Assembly (NCBI GenBank): GCA_025927475.1
Contig: JAICLL010000007.1
Coordinates: 17,240-81,239 of the forward strand
Length of the DNA stretch: 64,000 bases
Origin: Pirellulales bacterium
GTDB taxonomy: Bacteria; Planctomycetota; Planctomycetia; Pirellulales; JAICIG01
Reading direction: 5' to 3'
How positions within the stretch are numbered: the first letter of the stretch is position 1; each line of letters opens with the position of its first letter. Both the position numbers and the translations under genes were made by a program. Shown here piece by piece: positions 27,817 through 35,995 of the stretch. The notes below the pieces were generated by a model. That model was not told the DNA's origin and did no database searches. It saw nothing but the letters and a program-made list of their open reading frames with translations.

Positions 27817-28859
27817 TGCTCCGCGCCTGCCGTGACTGCCGCCGGCTCCCGGCTTTCACCCAACCGGGCGGCCTCATCTGACTGGCCGGCTTCGCCCCGC
27901 AACAGGTCTTTCAATGCCCGACGCGCAGATTCGATGTCGGCCCTCACCTCCGATTCGGGTCGATCTTGAATCATCGCAATCTCCGCCGCATCGAAGCCTT
28001 CCAGAAAGAATTGAATGAACGCGTCGCGCCGCGCCCCCGGCATCGTTCGCAGCAACCGGTCGATCCGACTTTGTTGCTCGAGCTCGCCCAAATCTTCCCA
28101 GGGCTGGCCCCCCTCGTCGCCCGGCAACAACTGCTCCATGGTCATGGCCGAGGAGGTGGCATCGTCGCCTTCGCGGTCCATCGCGACGGCCACGTGGCGC
28201 CCCGCCAGCCGCACGGGCCGAGCCTCGTTGCGCAGCTTGGTCAGAAAATCGTCCATCAGGTCCATCAACCAGACGTCGAGCTCCCAACCGGGCGGGCGAT
28301 CGTCAAACTCTTCCCATGCTCGCAGCACGACTTCGCCCACCGCGTCGCCGGCGGTGACCTCGCCCCGTCCGAGGGCGCCTTGCTGCTCCAGCAGTCGCAG
28401 TTCGCGGCGCGCGTGCTCTTTCAGCGGTTTCAAGATCGGCAGCAGCAACTCAACAAACGCTTCGCGGCGGCGCTCGCGGCGGTCTTGCGCAAGCAAGGGT
28501 CCCGCCGCCGCCAGTTCGTCTCGACGGCGATTCTTGCGGCGATACACCCAGTCGTTCCGCAGGCGCGCACGATGCCGCCTGATTTCCGTCGCCAAGAGAT
28601 CGACCAGGCGATCGACCACCGAGCGATGGTCGGCATCGCTGGCGCTGGCCACCAGCGTGTGCGACGGCAATTGCAGCACCGTGCGGCCTTCATAACCACC
28701 GCGAGCCCGGTGCCAGTAAATCGAGATCGTCAGTTCGTGCAGCCCCTCGGGGAAGGTCGTGAGAAGGCGCTCCAAGCGGGGCGCCTTCTTGCTCCAGTAC
28801 GCCTCAATCTCGGTTTTGATCAGATCATCGCAATCGTGGTATACCCATCGGGTGCGCAT
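27813..28859 (-). CDS. HPF/RaiA-like domain fused to sigma-70-like regions
   Basis: This is a 348-residue protein. Residues about 10-110 resemble ribosome-hibernation factors HPF/RaiA: a basic beta-alpha domain with YEGRTVLQLPSHTLVASASDAD, then VDRLVDLLATEIRRHRARLR. After an Arg-rich linker, residues about 130-220 resemble sigma-70 region 2 (an AWEEFDDRPPGWELDVWLM turn), and about 265-325 resemble region 4 (LLRTMPGARRDAFIQFFLEG, then EIAMIQDRPESEVRADIESA). It could couple ribosome hibernation to transcription or simply use a sigma-like scaffold. It lies between the Hsp20 genes and the hemerythrin-like gene, overlapping the latter. Sigma activity is inference. Confidence 0.72.
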   Translation of the reverse strand: MRTRWVYHDCDDLIKTEIEAYWSKKAPRLERLLTTFPEGLHELTISIYWHRARGGYEGRTVLQLPSHTLVASASDADHRSVVDRLVDLLATEIRRHRARLRNDWVYRRKNRRRDELAAAGPLLAQDRRERRREAFVELLLPILKPLKEHARRELRLLEQQGALGRGEVTAGDAVGEVVLRAWEEFDDRPPGWELDVWLMDLMDDFLTKLRNEARPVRLAGRHVAVAMDREGDDATSSAMTMEQLLPGDEGGQPWEDLGELEQQSRIDRLLRTMPGARRDAFIQFFLEGFDAAEIAMIQDRPESEVRADIESARRALKDLLRGEAGQSDEAARLGESREPAAVTAGAEQ

Positions 28860-28935
28860 CGGTGTTGTCCTCCCCTGTCTGAACTACAGTCGCCCGGCGT
28901 GAAGCAGTGCTTCGCACCGGGCTGTTTTATCGACA

Positions 28936-29415
28936 TCAGTTCGACACGGTGACCGGAATTCGCTTGGGCGCTGCCTCCGGCGATTTGGCGATCTTCACCG
29001 TCAGCACCCCGTGAGCGTAATCGGCCGTCACCTGGTCGGCGTCGATTCCCGCCGGCAGCGAGATCTCGCGCCGGAACGACCCGAAGCGACGCTCGGAGTG
29101 GCGGACACCGTTGCCTTGCTTCTCTTCCGCTTCTTTCTTTTCACCGGAGAGCACCAGCACATTGCCGGCCACCGAGATGTTGATGTCATCGGGCTTGACG
29201 CCGGGAACCTCCGCCCGCACCATGATGGCGTCGTCCGTTTCGCGGACGTCGAGCGACGGGTTCCACGGGCTGGAGAAGCCCCACTCGGGCCAGGCGAACG
29301 GTTCGCGCAAGAACGAATCGAACAGCCGGTCGACTTCGCGGCGAAACTCCGACAAGGGAGCGAGATCGCCACGTTGAGTTTCTTGATGTTTGTTCCTCCA
29401 AGGAATTAAGGACAT
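28936..29415 (-). CDS. Hsp20/alpha-crystallin small heat-shock protein (third of three)
   Basis: This 159-residue protein comes from the ATG at 29415, selected because a perfect aaggaggt ribosome site precedes it by 5 bases; an upstream in-frame start is unsupported. The alpha-crystallin domain spans about residues 50-150, with VRAEVPGVKPDDINISVAGNVLV and a GVLTVKIAKS beta-strand near the C-terminus. A conserved RHSERRFGSFRRE segment is seen. The protein holds unfolding proteins as an ATP-independent chaperone. It is the third Hsp20 gene in the operon, 42 bases after the previous one. Confidence 0.93.
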   Translation of the reverse strand: MSLIPWRNKHQETQRGDLAPLSEFRREVDRLFDSFLREPFAWPEWGFSSPWNPSLDVRETDDAIMVRAEVPGVKPDDINISVAGNVLVLSGEKKEAEEKQGNGVRHSERRFGSFRREISLPAGIDADQVTADYAHGVLTVKIAKSPEAAPKRIPVTVSN

Positions 29416-29420
29416 GGTGT

Positions 29421-29428
29421 ACCTCCTT
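29421..29428 (-). promoter_or_regulatory. Strong ribosome-binding site of the third Hsp20 gene
   Basis: The minus strand reads aaggaggt, a complete anti-Shine-Dalgarno match, 5 bases before the ATG at 29415. It decides the start of that gene over an upstream in-frame start. Confidence 0.85.
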
Positions 29429-29457
29429 CTTTCCAACGTATCGTCAGTGCCTTTTGG

Positions 29458-29868
29458 TCAGCGTGTTTTTACTTTAATCTTCCGCGGCTTGGCGGCTTCG
29501 ACTTTGGGCAGGTGAAGCGTCAGTACGCCGTCTTTGTATTCGGCGTGAATCTTGGCGGCGTCGACCGACTCGCTCACGGTAAAGCTGCGGTAGTAATCGC
29601 CGACGCCGTATTCTCGCAGTAGGAAATGGGTCGCGTCGTCCTGGCGCGGTGCGGCGGGGGCGTGAATCATCAGTTCTCCATTCTCGAATTGAATATCGAT
29701 CTCACTGCCCGCGGCGCCTGGAACATCGGCTCGCACCAGCAGTTCATCGTTTTTTTCGAGGATATCGACGTTGGGCCGGTAAAAGCGGCCGCTACGGGTG
29801 CGCTCGGAAGCTGAGCGAGACGGCTCAACTTGCTTCTGCACCTCGCCCGTGATGGTTTCGGTAGGCAT
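29458..29868 (-). CDS. Hsp20/alpha-crystallin small heat-shock protein (second of three)
   Basis: This 136-residue protein has its ATG preceded by aaaggaga. The alpha-crystallin domain begins near residue 30 (YRPNVDILEKNDELLVRADV) and ends with the family strand GVLTLHLPKVEAAKPRKIKV. A conserved PGAAGSEIDIQFENGEL loop is present. It is an ATP-independent holdase chaperone. The sequence differs enough from its two neighbours that an old duplication is more likely than a recent one. A 42-base gap separates it from the next gene. Confidence 0.93.
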   Translation of the reverse strand: MPTETITGEVQKQVEPSRSASERTRSGRFYRPNVDILEKNDELLVRADVPGAAGSEIDIQFENGELMIHAPAAPRQDDATHFLLREYGVGDYYRSFTVSESVDAAKIHAEYKDGVLTLHLPKVEAAKPRKIKVKTR

Positions 29869-29898
29869 GAGATAGGTCTCCTTTATCGTTGTCTGGGA

Positions 29899-30345
29899 TC
29901 AAGCGGTTTTGACCTGAATTCTGCGCGGCTTGGCGGCCTCGGCTTTGGGAAGCGTGATGAGCAGCACCCCGTCGGCCAGCTTGGCCTCGATCTTGTTGAC
30001 ATTGACTTCGATGGGCAACCGCAGAGCGCGATAGAATTCGCCCACGCCCCGTTCGCGGCGGTGATACACGGCGTTCTGTTCTTCGAGATCCATCCGTTTG
30101 CCTTGGATGACCAACTCCCCGCCGACAACCGAGATATCGACGTCGCCGACTTTCAAGCCGGGCAGTTCGGCCTCGACGTACAACTCCTCGCCTCGCTCCC
30201 AGACGTTCAGCGCCGGGAATCCGCAACCCGCCACGTGACGCCCGGTGTCCCCTGCACCCCCGCCGAAGAAATCGGTAAACAGGCGATCCACCTCGCCGCG
30301 CAACTGGGTCATCGGATGCGCTCCGTTCGACTGCACCCTGGACAT
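29899..30345 (-). CDS. Hsp20/alpha-crystallin small heat-shock protein (first of three)
   Basis: This protein of 148 residues uses the ATG at 30345 with ggagg 9 bases upstream; a longer frame upstream is not supported. The alpha-crystallin domain runs from about residue 45 (FPALNVWERGEELYVEAELPG) to GVLLITLPKAEAAKPRRIQV at the end. It is first in the operon, so a heat-stress promoter should lie in 30346-30664, the spacer divergent from an ECF sigma factor. I found no CIRCE palindrome there. Confidence 0.92.
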   Translation of the reverse strand: MSRVQSNGAHPMTQLRGEVDRLFTDFFGGGAGDTGRHVAGCGFPALNVWERGEELYVEAELPGLKVGDVDISVVGGELVIQGKRMDLEEQNAVYHRRERGVGEFYRALRLPIEVNVNKIEAKLADGVLLITLPKAEAAKPRRIQVKTA

Positions 30346-30664
30346 GGTTCGATCCTCCGCTTCAATGGAAACATTGTTTAAGACATGGATGCGTTTGCCT
30401 TGCAACCGACAGCCAAAGGCAGGCACCGCCAGACAGCTGAAGCAAAACAGATGCCGCATACTGCTGACGATTCACAGGCCATTGCGGGATAAAATGTTAC
30501 GTCAAACAGTCCACGCCACGCCCCGCCTCTGATGGGCGTCAAATTGGCAGGGCATCGCCGCGTCTCGCCGAAGACGCTGTCGCACAGCGGTGGGCGCTCG
30601 CATTTGACAGCCGCGGCGACGCCCCGGATGATGGAACTTTTGCCTCCCTGCTCGCGTCGAAGGT

Positions 30665-31234
30665 ATGATTGCCGTGGCGGCTGACGACCAGCTTATCGAA
30701 GCTGCCCTGAAGGGCGACTCGGCCGCCTTTGGCTGCCTGGTGCGAAAGTACCAGGACCGGCTGTATAACACCATGCTGCATGTGGTCGGCTCGCCCGACG
30801 ACGCCCGCGACGTGGTGCAAGACGCCTTTGTCAAAGCCTTCCTGAAGTTAGAGACGTTTCGGCGTTCGAGCGCGTTTTACACCTGGCTCTATCGGATTGC
30901 TTTTAACACGGCGATGAGCGGGGGGCGGCGCCGGCGGCCCGTGCAGTCGCTCGACCAGCAGCGCGAGGCGGGGCAAGAACCGCTCGACGCGGGCGCCACG
31001 CCAAGCGACCGGCTGGAACAAGAAGAGTTGGCCGAACAGGTCCGCGCCGCCCTGGACACGCTCAGCGACGAACACCGCACGGTGGTCGTGCTGCGCGAAG
31101 TCGACGGCCGCGGATACGATGAGATTGCCGAAATCCTGGAGGTGCCGGTGGGCACGGTGCGCAGCCGGCTTCACCGGGCAAGGATGCAATTGCGAGAACA
31201 ACTCAAAGCAACGTTGCAGCCCGATCAAATATGA
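30665..31234 (+). CDS. ECF RNA polymerase sigma factor
   Basis: This 189-residue protein has two domains. Region 2 spans about residues 10-80 (AAFGCLVRKYQDRLYNTML, VQDAFVKAF, TWLYRIAFNTA) and region 4 about 120-175 (LDTLSDEHRTVVVLREVDG, VPVGTVRSRLHRAR). It directs RNA polymerase to extracytoplasmic-function promoters. The stop overlaps the next gene start (ATGA), a normal arrangement for a sigma factor and its anti-sigma partner. It is divergent from the Hsp20 operon, so either could share control of the spacer. Confidence 0.93.
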   Translation: MIAVAADDQLIEAALKGDSAAFGCLVRKYQDRLYNTMLHVVGSPDDARDVVQDAFVKAFLKLETFRRSSAFYTWLYRIAFNTAMSGGRRRRPVQSLDQQREAGQEPLDAGATPSDRLEQEELAEQVRAALDTLSDEHRTVVVLREVDGRGYDEIAEILEVPVGTVRSRLHRARMQLREQLKATLQPDQI

Positions 31235-32898
31235 ACCATCCTGCCGACGAAGAACTGCTGAGCGCTTATCTCGACGGCGAATTGGCCGACGATGAGCGGG
31301 CGCGCGTCGAGCAGTTGCTGAGCGAGCTGCCCGAAAGCCGGCAATTGCTGGAAGAGTTGCGGGCGGTGAAACAGCGGTTGCAGTCGCTGCCCGCGGCGCG
31401 CTTGGGCGAAGACTTTGCCGAGCGCGTGCTGCGGCAGGCGGAGCGTGAGATGCTGACGGAAGGGTTCAGGGTTCAGGGTTCAGGGTTCAGCAATCTGTCC
31501 TCTGGACAGGATTGTGAAATTGGATCATCGTCCGCGTCGCAATCAAAAATCGGAAATCCAAAATCCAAAATCGGCCGCCATCGACGCTCCGTGGTTTGGG
31601 CCGCGCTGGCACTGGCGGCGGGGCTGTTGGTGATGCTTTTCGATCGAGACCGGCACGATCGCCGCGCCGAAAAGCAGGTGGCCATGGCGCCCCAGGGCGC
31701 CGACAACGATAACCGGAGCGGCGCGCTGCCGAGAAATGCTGAAATCGGGGCGGCGCCGCTGGGTGGCCCCGCGACCGACGAGGCCGAGCGAACGCCGCGA
31801 GAACTGAGCGACCTGCGTGCGGAGCCGCAAAGCTCGGAAGCCGACGAAAACCAAGCAGCGACAGCCGCACCTGCGGAAGACAAATCGTCGTCCGCGCGCC
31901 GCCGCATGAAGCAACTCGATGAAACCGTCGGCGAGCGAACGGGCAAAGGCAATCGGCGAGCACGTCAGGCAGGCGGCGAGCCGATCAACCAGCGGTTTGC
32001 GTTCCTCGGCGACTCGGGCGGCGAACCGCCGCTGGTCGACGACCAGACCTTGGTCGTTTGGTGCGAGCTATCGCCCGACGCCCCGTCTGAGGAAAACTTC
32101 TCGCAGTTGCTCGCGCAACAAAACATTGCCTGGCAACCTGCCAGCGATGCGGAACAAGGCGCCTCGCATGCCTTGGGGCGAGCTGGTCGATCGGGACAGC
32201 CGGAAGCCTTTTTCGCTCAAAACCAAGCAGGAAGAACGATGTCGGTCGATCCGGCCAAACTGGTCGAAACCTTGAAACGGCGCGGCGACCAGCAGGCGAC
32301 CCGAGAGCCCAAGGCGCCCGCGCTGGAATCGCTTCAATCGCCCGGCGCGCAGATGGTTTTGGTCGAAGCCACCGATACGCAGGTCGAAGCGGTGCTCGAA
32401 GCCATGGACCAGGATCGCCAGACCTATCGAACGGTGGAAGTCGAACCGGCGCCACAGGCGCCGCGACAGCAATCGCTGGCTCAGTATTCGCGCTCGGCGC
32501 GCCATTTGAAAAAAGAAGAAGCCGAACGCGCGGGCCGAATGTCGGTGCAAAACCTGGCCGCCGATCCACGGCTGCCCCAAGGACGCGCGGTGCGGCTCCA
32601 GTTGCAAGCCGGGCAAGCGGCGGCAGCCAAAAAAACCGACGAGCCTGCTGCGCCGCCCCCGGCCTCGGGAACCGAAAAAAAGGAGAAGCTTGCCAGGTCA
32701 GCGCCCGCCCCCGCCGCATCCCCTGCCCTGTCTTCGGAGGTTCGCGAGCCGCAGTCAGCCGCAGGCGCGCGGCGATCCGAGCCGGTCTACCGTGTGCTTT
32801 TCGTCCTGGTTCCGCCCATTCAGGCGGATGCCAAACCTGCCGCGGCCGCTCCCGCGAAAGAGCAAGCACCGCCCCGCGAAGAGCCAAAGAACCCGTGA
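31231..32898 (+). CDS. Putative anti-sigma factor, single membrane segment
   Basis: This 555-residue protein overlaps the ECF sigma gene by 4 bases. The N-terminus (residues 1-75) is helical and acidic, like the anti-sigma domain of such pairs (DEELLSAYLDGELADDERAR), but the HxxxCxxC zinc triad is absent. A membrane segment (VVWAALALAAGLLVMLFD) lies near residues 118-135. The rest is Ala/Pro/Gln-rich and low complexity, probably periplasmic. Residues about 76-114 are encoded by tandem gggttcag and aaatccaaa repeats of the kind normally found between genes. Anti-sigma function is inferred from position and topology. Confidence 0.7.
   Translation: MNHPADEELLSAYLDGELADDERARVEQLLSELPESRQLLEELRAVKQRLQSLPAARLGEDFAERVLRQAEREMLTEGFRVQGSGFSNLSSGQDCEIGSSSASQSKIGNPKSKIGRHRRSVVWAALALAAGLLVMLFDRDRHDRRAEKQVAMAPQGADNDNRSGALPRNAEIGAAPLGGPATDEAERTPRELSDLRAEPQSSEADENQAATAAPAEDKSSSARRRMKQLDETVGERTGKGNRRARQAGGEPINQRFAFLGDSGGEPPLVDDQTLVVWCELSPDAPSEENFSQLLAQQNIAWQPASDAEQGASHALGRAGRSGQPEAFFAQNQAGRTMSVDPAKLVETLKRRGDQQATREPKAPALESLQSPGAQMVLVEATDTQVEAVLEAMDQDRQTYRTVEVEPAPQAPRQQSLAQYSRSARHLKKEEAERAGRMSVQNLAADPRLPQGRAVRLQLQAGQAAAAKKTDEPAAPPPASGTEKKEKLARSAPAPAASPALSSEVREPQSAAGARRSEPVYRVLFVLVPPIQADAKPAAAAPAKEQAPPREEPKNP
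31461..31572. repeat. Intergenic-type repeats inside the anti-sigma gene
   Basis: 31461-31490 contains four tandem 7-base gggttca units, and 31541-31572 contains repeated aaatcc/aaaatc units. Similar gggttcag units lie in the glyA upstream spacer near 21105-21126. Here they are read in frame without a stop, adding roughly 38 residues between the N-terminal helical domain and the membrane segment. Confidence 0.65.
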
Positions 32899-32924
32899 CA
32901 ACAAGCCGAAACGCGAGTTTTCGT

Positions 32925-33518
32925 CTAGGGGAGGCGCGCCGCGGAACCAGGGCGCACCACGCGCGCCGGTTGGTAAAAGACACCAGCGCCGCCGGCATGA
33001 CTATGCTCGGGCGAGTTCCAGCCTAGGCCCTCCGCTTCCTGCAGGAGCTGCTCGCGGCGGTTCCGCACGATCGCCGCCCGTGCATTGCTGCGTTTGGTGA
33101 TTGTCTCCCGCAGTTTTTTTACCTTGGCCTCAATCCGCGAAAGTTCCAGCTCGCGCACCTGTTGCTGCACGTCGAACTGTTTACTGATCGTTTCTTCCAG
33201 TTCGTTGACCAGCCCAGTGCGTTCGGCGTCGTCCTCAGTCTCGGCAAGTTTCTCGACGAGCGATTGCGATTGCTGGGCCAATTCGGCTTCCTGCTGCTTG
33301 AACTTCTGCAATTCGTAATTCTCGTGTGACAGCGTGAGGGGGACGCGCCTGCGTATCCCGTTGGGATCGGCAGTCTCCACCTCCACGACAAGCGATTGGC
33401 CATTGCTTGCTGCCCCCGCGCGCGGCTCGTCAGCCACCTGGCCCACGGCAGTCTTCGCGCCCCAGGCGGCCACGCAGGCCGCCATGACCAATAGTCTGCA
33501 AAGAATGGTACGTCGCAT
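32925..33518 (-). CDS. Secreted coiled-coil protein (paralogue of the next gene)
   Basis: This protein has 197 residues. The ATG at 33518 has gaggag 7 bases upstream and leads straight into a signal peptide (MRRTILCRLLVMAACVAAWGA). Residues about 75-165 are one long charged coiled coil. It shares a block with the upstream neighbour: KQFDxQQxxRELExxRIE, VKKLRExIxKR, and an EAEGxGW end. No enzyme domain is seen. Function unknown, probably periplasmic. It is the second of a tandem pair downstream of a kinase gene. Confidence 0.75.
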   Translation of the reverse strand: MRRTILCRLLVMAACVAAWGAKTAVGQVADEPRAGAASNGQSLVVEVETADPNGIRRRVPLTLSHENYELQKFKQQEAELAQQSQSLVEKLAETEDDAERTGLVNELEETISKQFDVQQQVRELELSRIEAKVKKLRETITKRSNARAAIVRNRREQLLQEAEGLGWNSPEHSHAGGAGVFYQPARVVRPGSAARLP

Positions 33519-33560
33519 GGGTTCACTCCTCAAGGTTTGTGATGACGGCCTTTCGTCAAT

Positions 33561-34364
33561 TCACTCTTGGCGGGCCGCTGGCGGTTCAATACCGGGCACC
33601 GGCCCGCCCGGATCAATTGGACGCGTCATGCTCGATCGCGTTGGGCCCGGCCGCGGTTTGTTGCTTCGGTTCCAAAGGGGCAGGGAATAGCGGGCCGGCT
33701 GCGGCGCCCCGTACGGCGGCGCCCCGTATGGGTCGAACGCCGCGTTTGGAGTTGCAGTGCCCGCCCCGCCCGCCGACGACCAGCCAAACCCTTCGGCATC
33801 GTCGATCAACTGCTGCCGCCGGCGATCGACAATCGTCTTTCGGGCGGCATTGCGTTTGTTGATCAGCTCGCGCAGCTTCTTGACGCGCTCTTCGATGCGG
33901 GTCACCTCGATTTCGCGAATCTTTTGCTGAGCGTCAAATTGCTTTTCCAGGACGTCGCTCAGCTTGTCTTTGAGCTCCTGACCGGCCTGGTCGTCTTTCT
34001 CGGGCGACTCGGCAAGCTGATTCACTAACGTTCGCGAATCGTGCTCCAACTGCTGATCGAGCCGATTCAGCTCGGCAACTTCAGGGTCGGCCTCGAACGC
34101 GGCAAGGCGGCTAACATAGGGCGTCGGAGTCTGGATAGGAAAATAGGTAGCAGTTTGACCGGGCGGCAAAGCAACGATCGCAGGCCCTTGCTCGCTACCC
34201 GGTAGGCCCAGCGGCAAGGCAAGATCGGCGCGGGGCGGGCTACCCGGTTGCCCACCGCCTCCCGCGGGCGGTTGCTGTCCGTCGCTGCCCGGTGGCTGTT
34301 GTGAAACGGCGATTCCGGCGGCCAGCGAAACGGCCACCGCGGTGAAAATGATGGTTCGTCGCAT
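33561..34364 (-). CDS. Secreted coiled-coil protein (paralogue of the previous entry)
   Basis: This 267-residue protein has a signal peptide (MRRTIIFTAVAVSLAAGIAVS), a Gly/Pro/Gln-rich stretch at about residues 22-60, and a coiled coil at about 95-200 containing KQFDAQQKIREIEVTRIEER. The C-terminus is Pro/Gly-rich. It is clearly homologous to the protein encoded immediately downstream and probably arose by tandem duplication. It follows the kinase gene by 38 bases, so the ECF sigma, kinase and coiled-coil genes likely form one transcript. Confidence 0.75.
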   Translation of the reverse strand: MRRTIIFTAVAVSLAAGIAVSQQPPGSDGQQPPAGGGGQPGSPPRADLALPLGLPGSEQGPAIVALPPGQTATYFPIQTPTPYVSRLAAFEADPEVAELNRLDQQLEHDSRTLVNQLAESPEKDDQAGQELKDKLSDVLEKQFDAQQKIREIEVTRIEERVKKLRELINKRNAARKTIVDRRRQQLIDDAEGFGWSSAGGAGTATPNAAFDPYGAPPYGAPQPARYSLPLWNRSNKPRPGPTRSSMTRPIDPGGPVPGIEPPAARQE

Positions 34365-34402
34365 AGATAAGGCTCCTTGGGGTGTTCAGTAGAGATTGGT
34401 CA

Positions 34403-35995
34403 TCATGGCGCCCCCTCGGCCCAACGCCGCTCGAGGGCTTCGGTTTCCACGTCGATCGATTCCGGGGAAACGGCTTCGGGCAAGAGCGCCTCGGCGGCCG
34501 GCCGCGTCAATTGCCGCTCGAGCTCTGCAATTTCGCGCTGTGCCTGGGCAACTTCGCTGTCAAAGAAGTTCCAGTCGGCCATTCGCTGGTACGAGTGGTT
34601 CGCGCCATTGGCCGCTTGCCCAGGCGCGGCGTCTGTGTCTGTTTGCTTATCCGCGATTTGCGTTTCATCACCGTGCGGATCATTGGACGGCCACCAGTAC
34701 ACTGCCGCCGCCAGGCAGACGAGCGCCGGCAGGGCGAACAAGATCGTCGGTGAAATCGCCCGCATGGCCCGGCGCCGTTTGACGCGCCGCAGCCGCGCGG
34801 GACGCGGCTCCAGCGCCGGCTGCTGCAAATGAGCCAAATGCCGCCCGAGCAAATCAGCCACTTCTTCGGCCGACTGGAACCGCTCGGTCGGACTTTTGGC
34901 GTGCAGCGTTTCGACAATCTCAGCGAACCAGTCGGGAATCTCCGGATTGGTCTCGCGAATGGGCCGCGGCATGTCTTCGCACAATCGCCGCCAGACGCCC
35001 AAAAACGTCTCGGCGCGAAACGGCGAGCGACCCGTCGACAGCGCATAGAGCACGCTGCCCAGGCTGAACAGGTCGCAGCGGTGATCGACGGGCTCGCCGC
35101 GGGCTTGTTCCGGGGCCATGTATTGCGGCGTGCCCGCCACCACGCCGCTCTGCGTCTGGCTGGCGTCGTCGATCGTCCGCGCCAGGCCGAAGTCGGTGAT
35201 TTTGACGCGTTCGACGCCGTTTTCGAGCAGGATGTTCGCCGGCTTGATGTCGCGGTGTACCAGCCCCTGCGCGTGCGCGGCGGCCAGGCCGGCGGCCACC
35301 TGCATGCCGATGCGGAGCGTTTCTTTCAACTCCAGCGGACCTTGCCGGTCAAGCCGATCCTGCAGCGAGCAGCCGGCGATATACGGCATGACCAGGTACG
35401 GCAGGCCGTCGTTCTCGGCCACGGCGTGGATGGCCACCACGTGGTCGTGAACCACGGCGGCCGCCGCTTGGGCCTCTCGGGCAAAACGCCGCCGCGCGGC
35501 GCCGCTGGCCGCCAGGTGCGGCGCGAGCACTTTGACCGCCACATAGCGATTGAGCGTGGCGTCGAACGCCTTGAGCACCACGCCAAAGCCGCCCGAACCG
35601 ATGACATCACTCACTTCATAAGGACCGAGCCGGCCCAAGAACGCCGCATTGTCGCTGGGCGCCAAAAAGCCCAGCCACGGCTGCTGATCGGCGCCGCGCC
35701 GCGCATCATTCCCATCACGGCGGGCGTCCTGAAGCGGCTCATCGTAGGATGGCCTTCCAGGCCGTCTCGTTGCAACGGACCCGCCCGGCGCCGCTTCTTC
35801 CACGGTGGCCAGGTGCGACTGCGCCTTCCGCCACCACTCGCGGCCGGCGGCGAGTGATTCGAGCTGCGTGCGGCATTCATCGCATTGTTCGAGATGGTGG
35901 GCCAGTTCGTGATGTGCCGCGTCGCGCAAGCGATCATCGAGCGCCAGTTTTAATCGCGCCAGATCACACGAAAATCGGGGTGAAACCATGGCCAT
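34403..35995 (-). CDS. Membrane Ser/Thr protein kinase with zinc-binding anti-sigma motif
   Basis: This protein has 530 residues from the ATG at 35995, which shares one base with the upstream sigma factor stop (TGATG). Residues 28-41 contain H34-xxx-C38-xx-C41, the zinc anti-sigma (ZAS) triad. The kinase domain follows at about 125-395: glycine loop IGSGGFGVVLKAF, catalytic HRDIKPANILL, DFG and APEQARG. A membrane segment (ISPTILFALPALVCLAAAVYWW) lies near residue 445, with a short extracytoplasmic tail. It could sequester the sigma factor and phosphorylate proteins. Paired with the ECF gene upstream. Confidence 0.9.
   Translation of the reverse strand: MAMVSPRFSCDLARLKLALDDRLRDAAHHELAHHLEQCDECRTQLESLAAGREWWRKAQSHLATVEEAAPGGSVATRRPGRPSYDEPLQDARRDGNDARRGADQQPWLGFLAPSDNAAFLGRLGPYEVSDVIGSGGFGVVLKAFDATLNRYVAVKVLAPHLAASGAARRRFAREAQAAAAVVHDHVVAIHAVAENDGLPYLVMPYIAGCSLQDRLDRQGPLELKETLRIGMQVAAGLAAAHAQGLVHRDIKPANILLENGVERVKITDFGLARTIDDASQTQSGVVAGTPQYMAPEQARGEPVDHRCDLFSLGSVLYALSTGRSPFRAETFLGVWRRLCEDMPRPIRETNPEIPDWFAEIVETLHAKSPTERFQSAEEVADLLGRHLAHLQQPALEPRPARLRRVKRRRAMRAISPTILFALPALVCLAAAVYWWPSNDPHGDETQIADKQTDTDAAPGQAANGANHSYQRMADWNFFDSEVAQAQREIAELERQLTRPAAEALLPEAVSPESIDVETEALERRWAEGAP

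Noticed and set aside
30345..30365. tRNA T-loop-like ggttcgatcc
   Set aside because: No acceptor stem, anticodon or D-arm can be drawn around it; it belongs to the Hsp20 leader.
30346..30664. CIRCE operator for HrcA or a sigma-54 promoter before the Hsp20 operon
   Set aside because: No TTAGCACTC inverted repeat is present, and the one tggc...ttgc match has wrong spacing for sigma-54.
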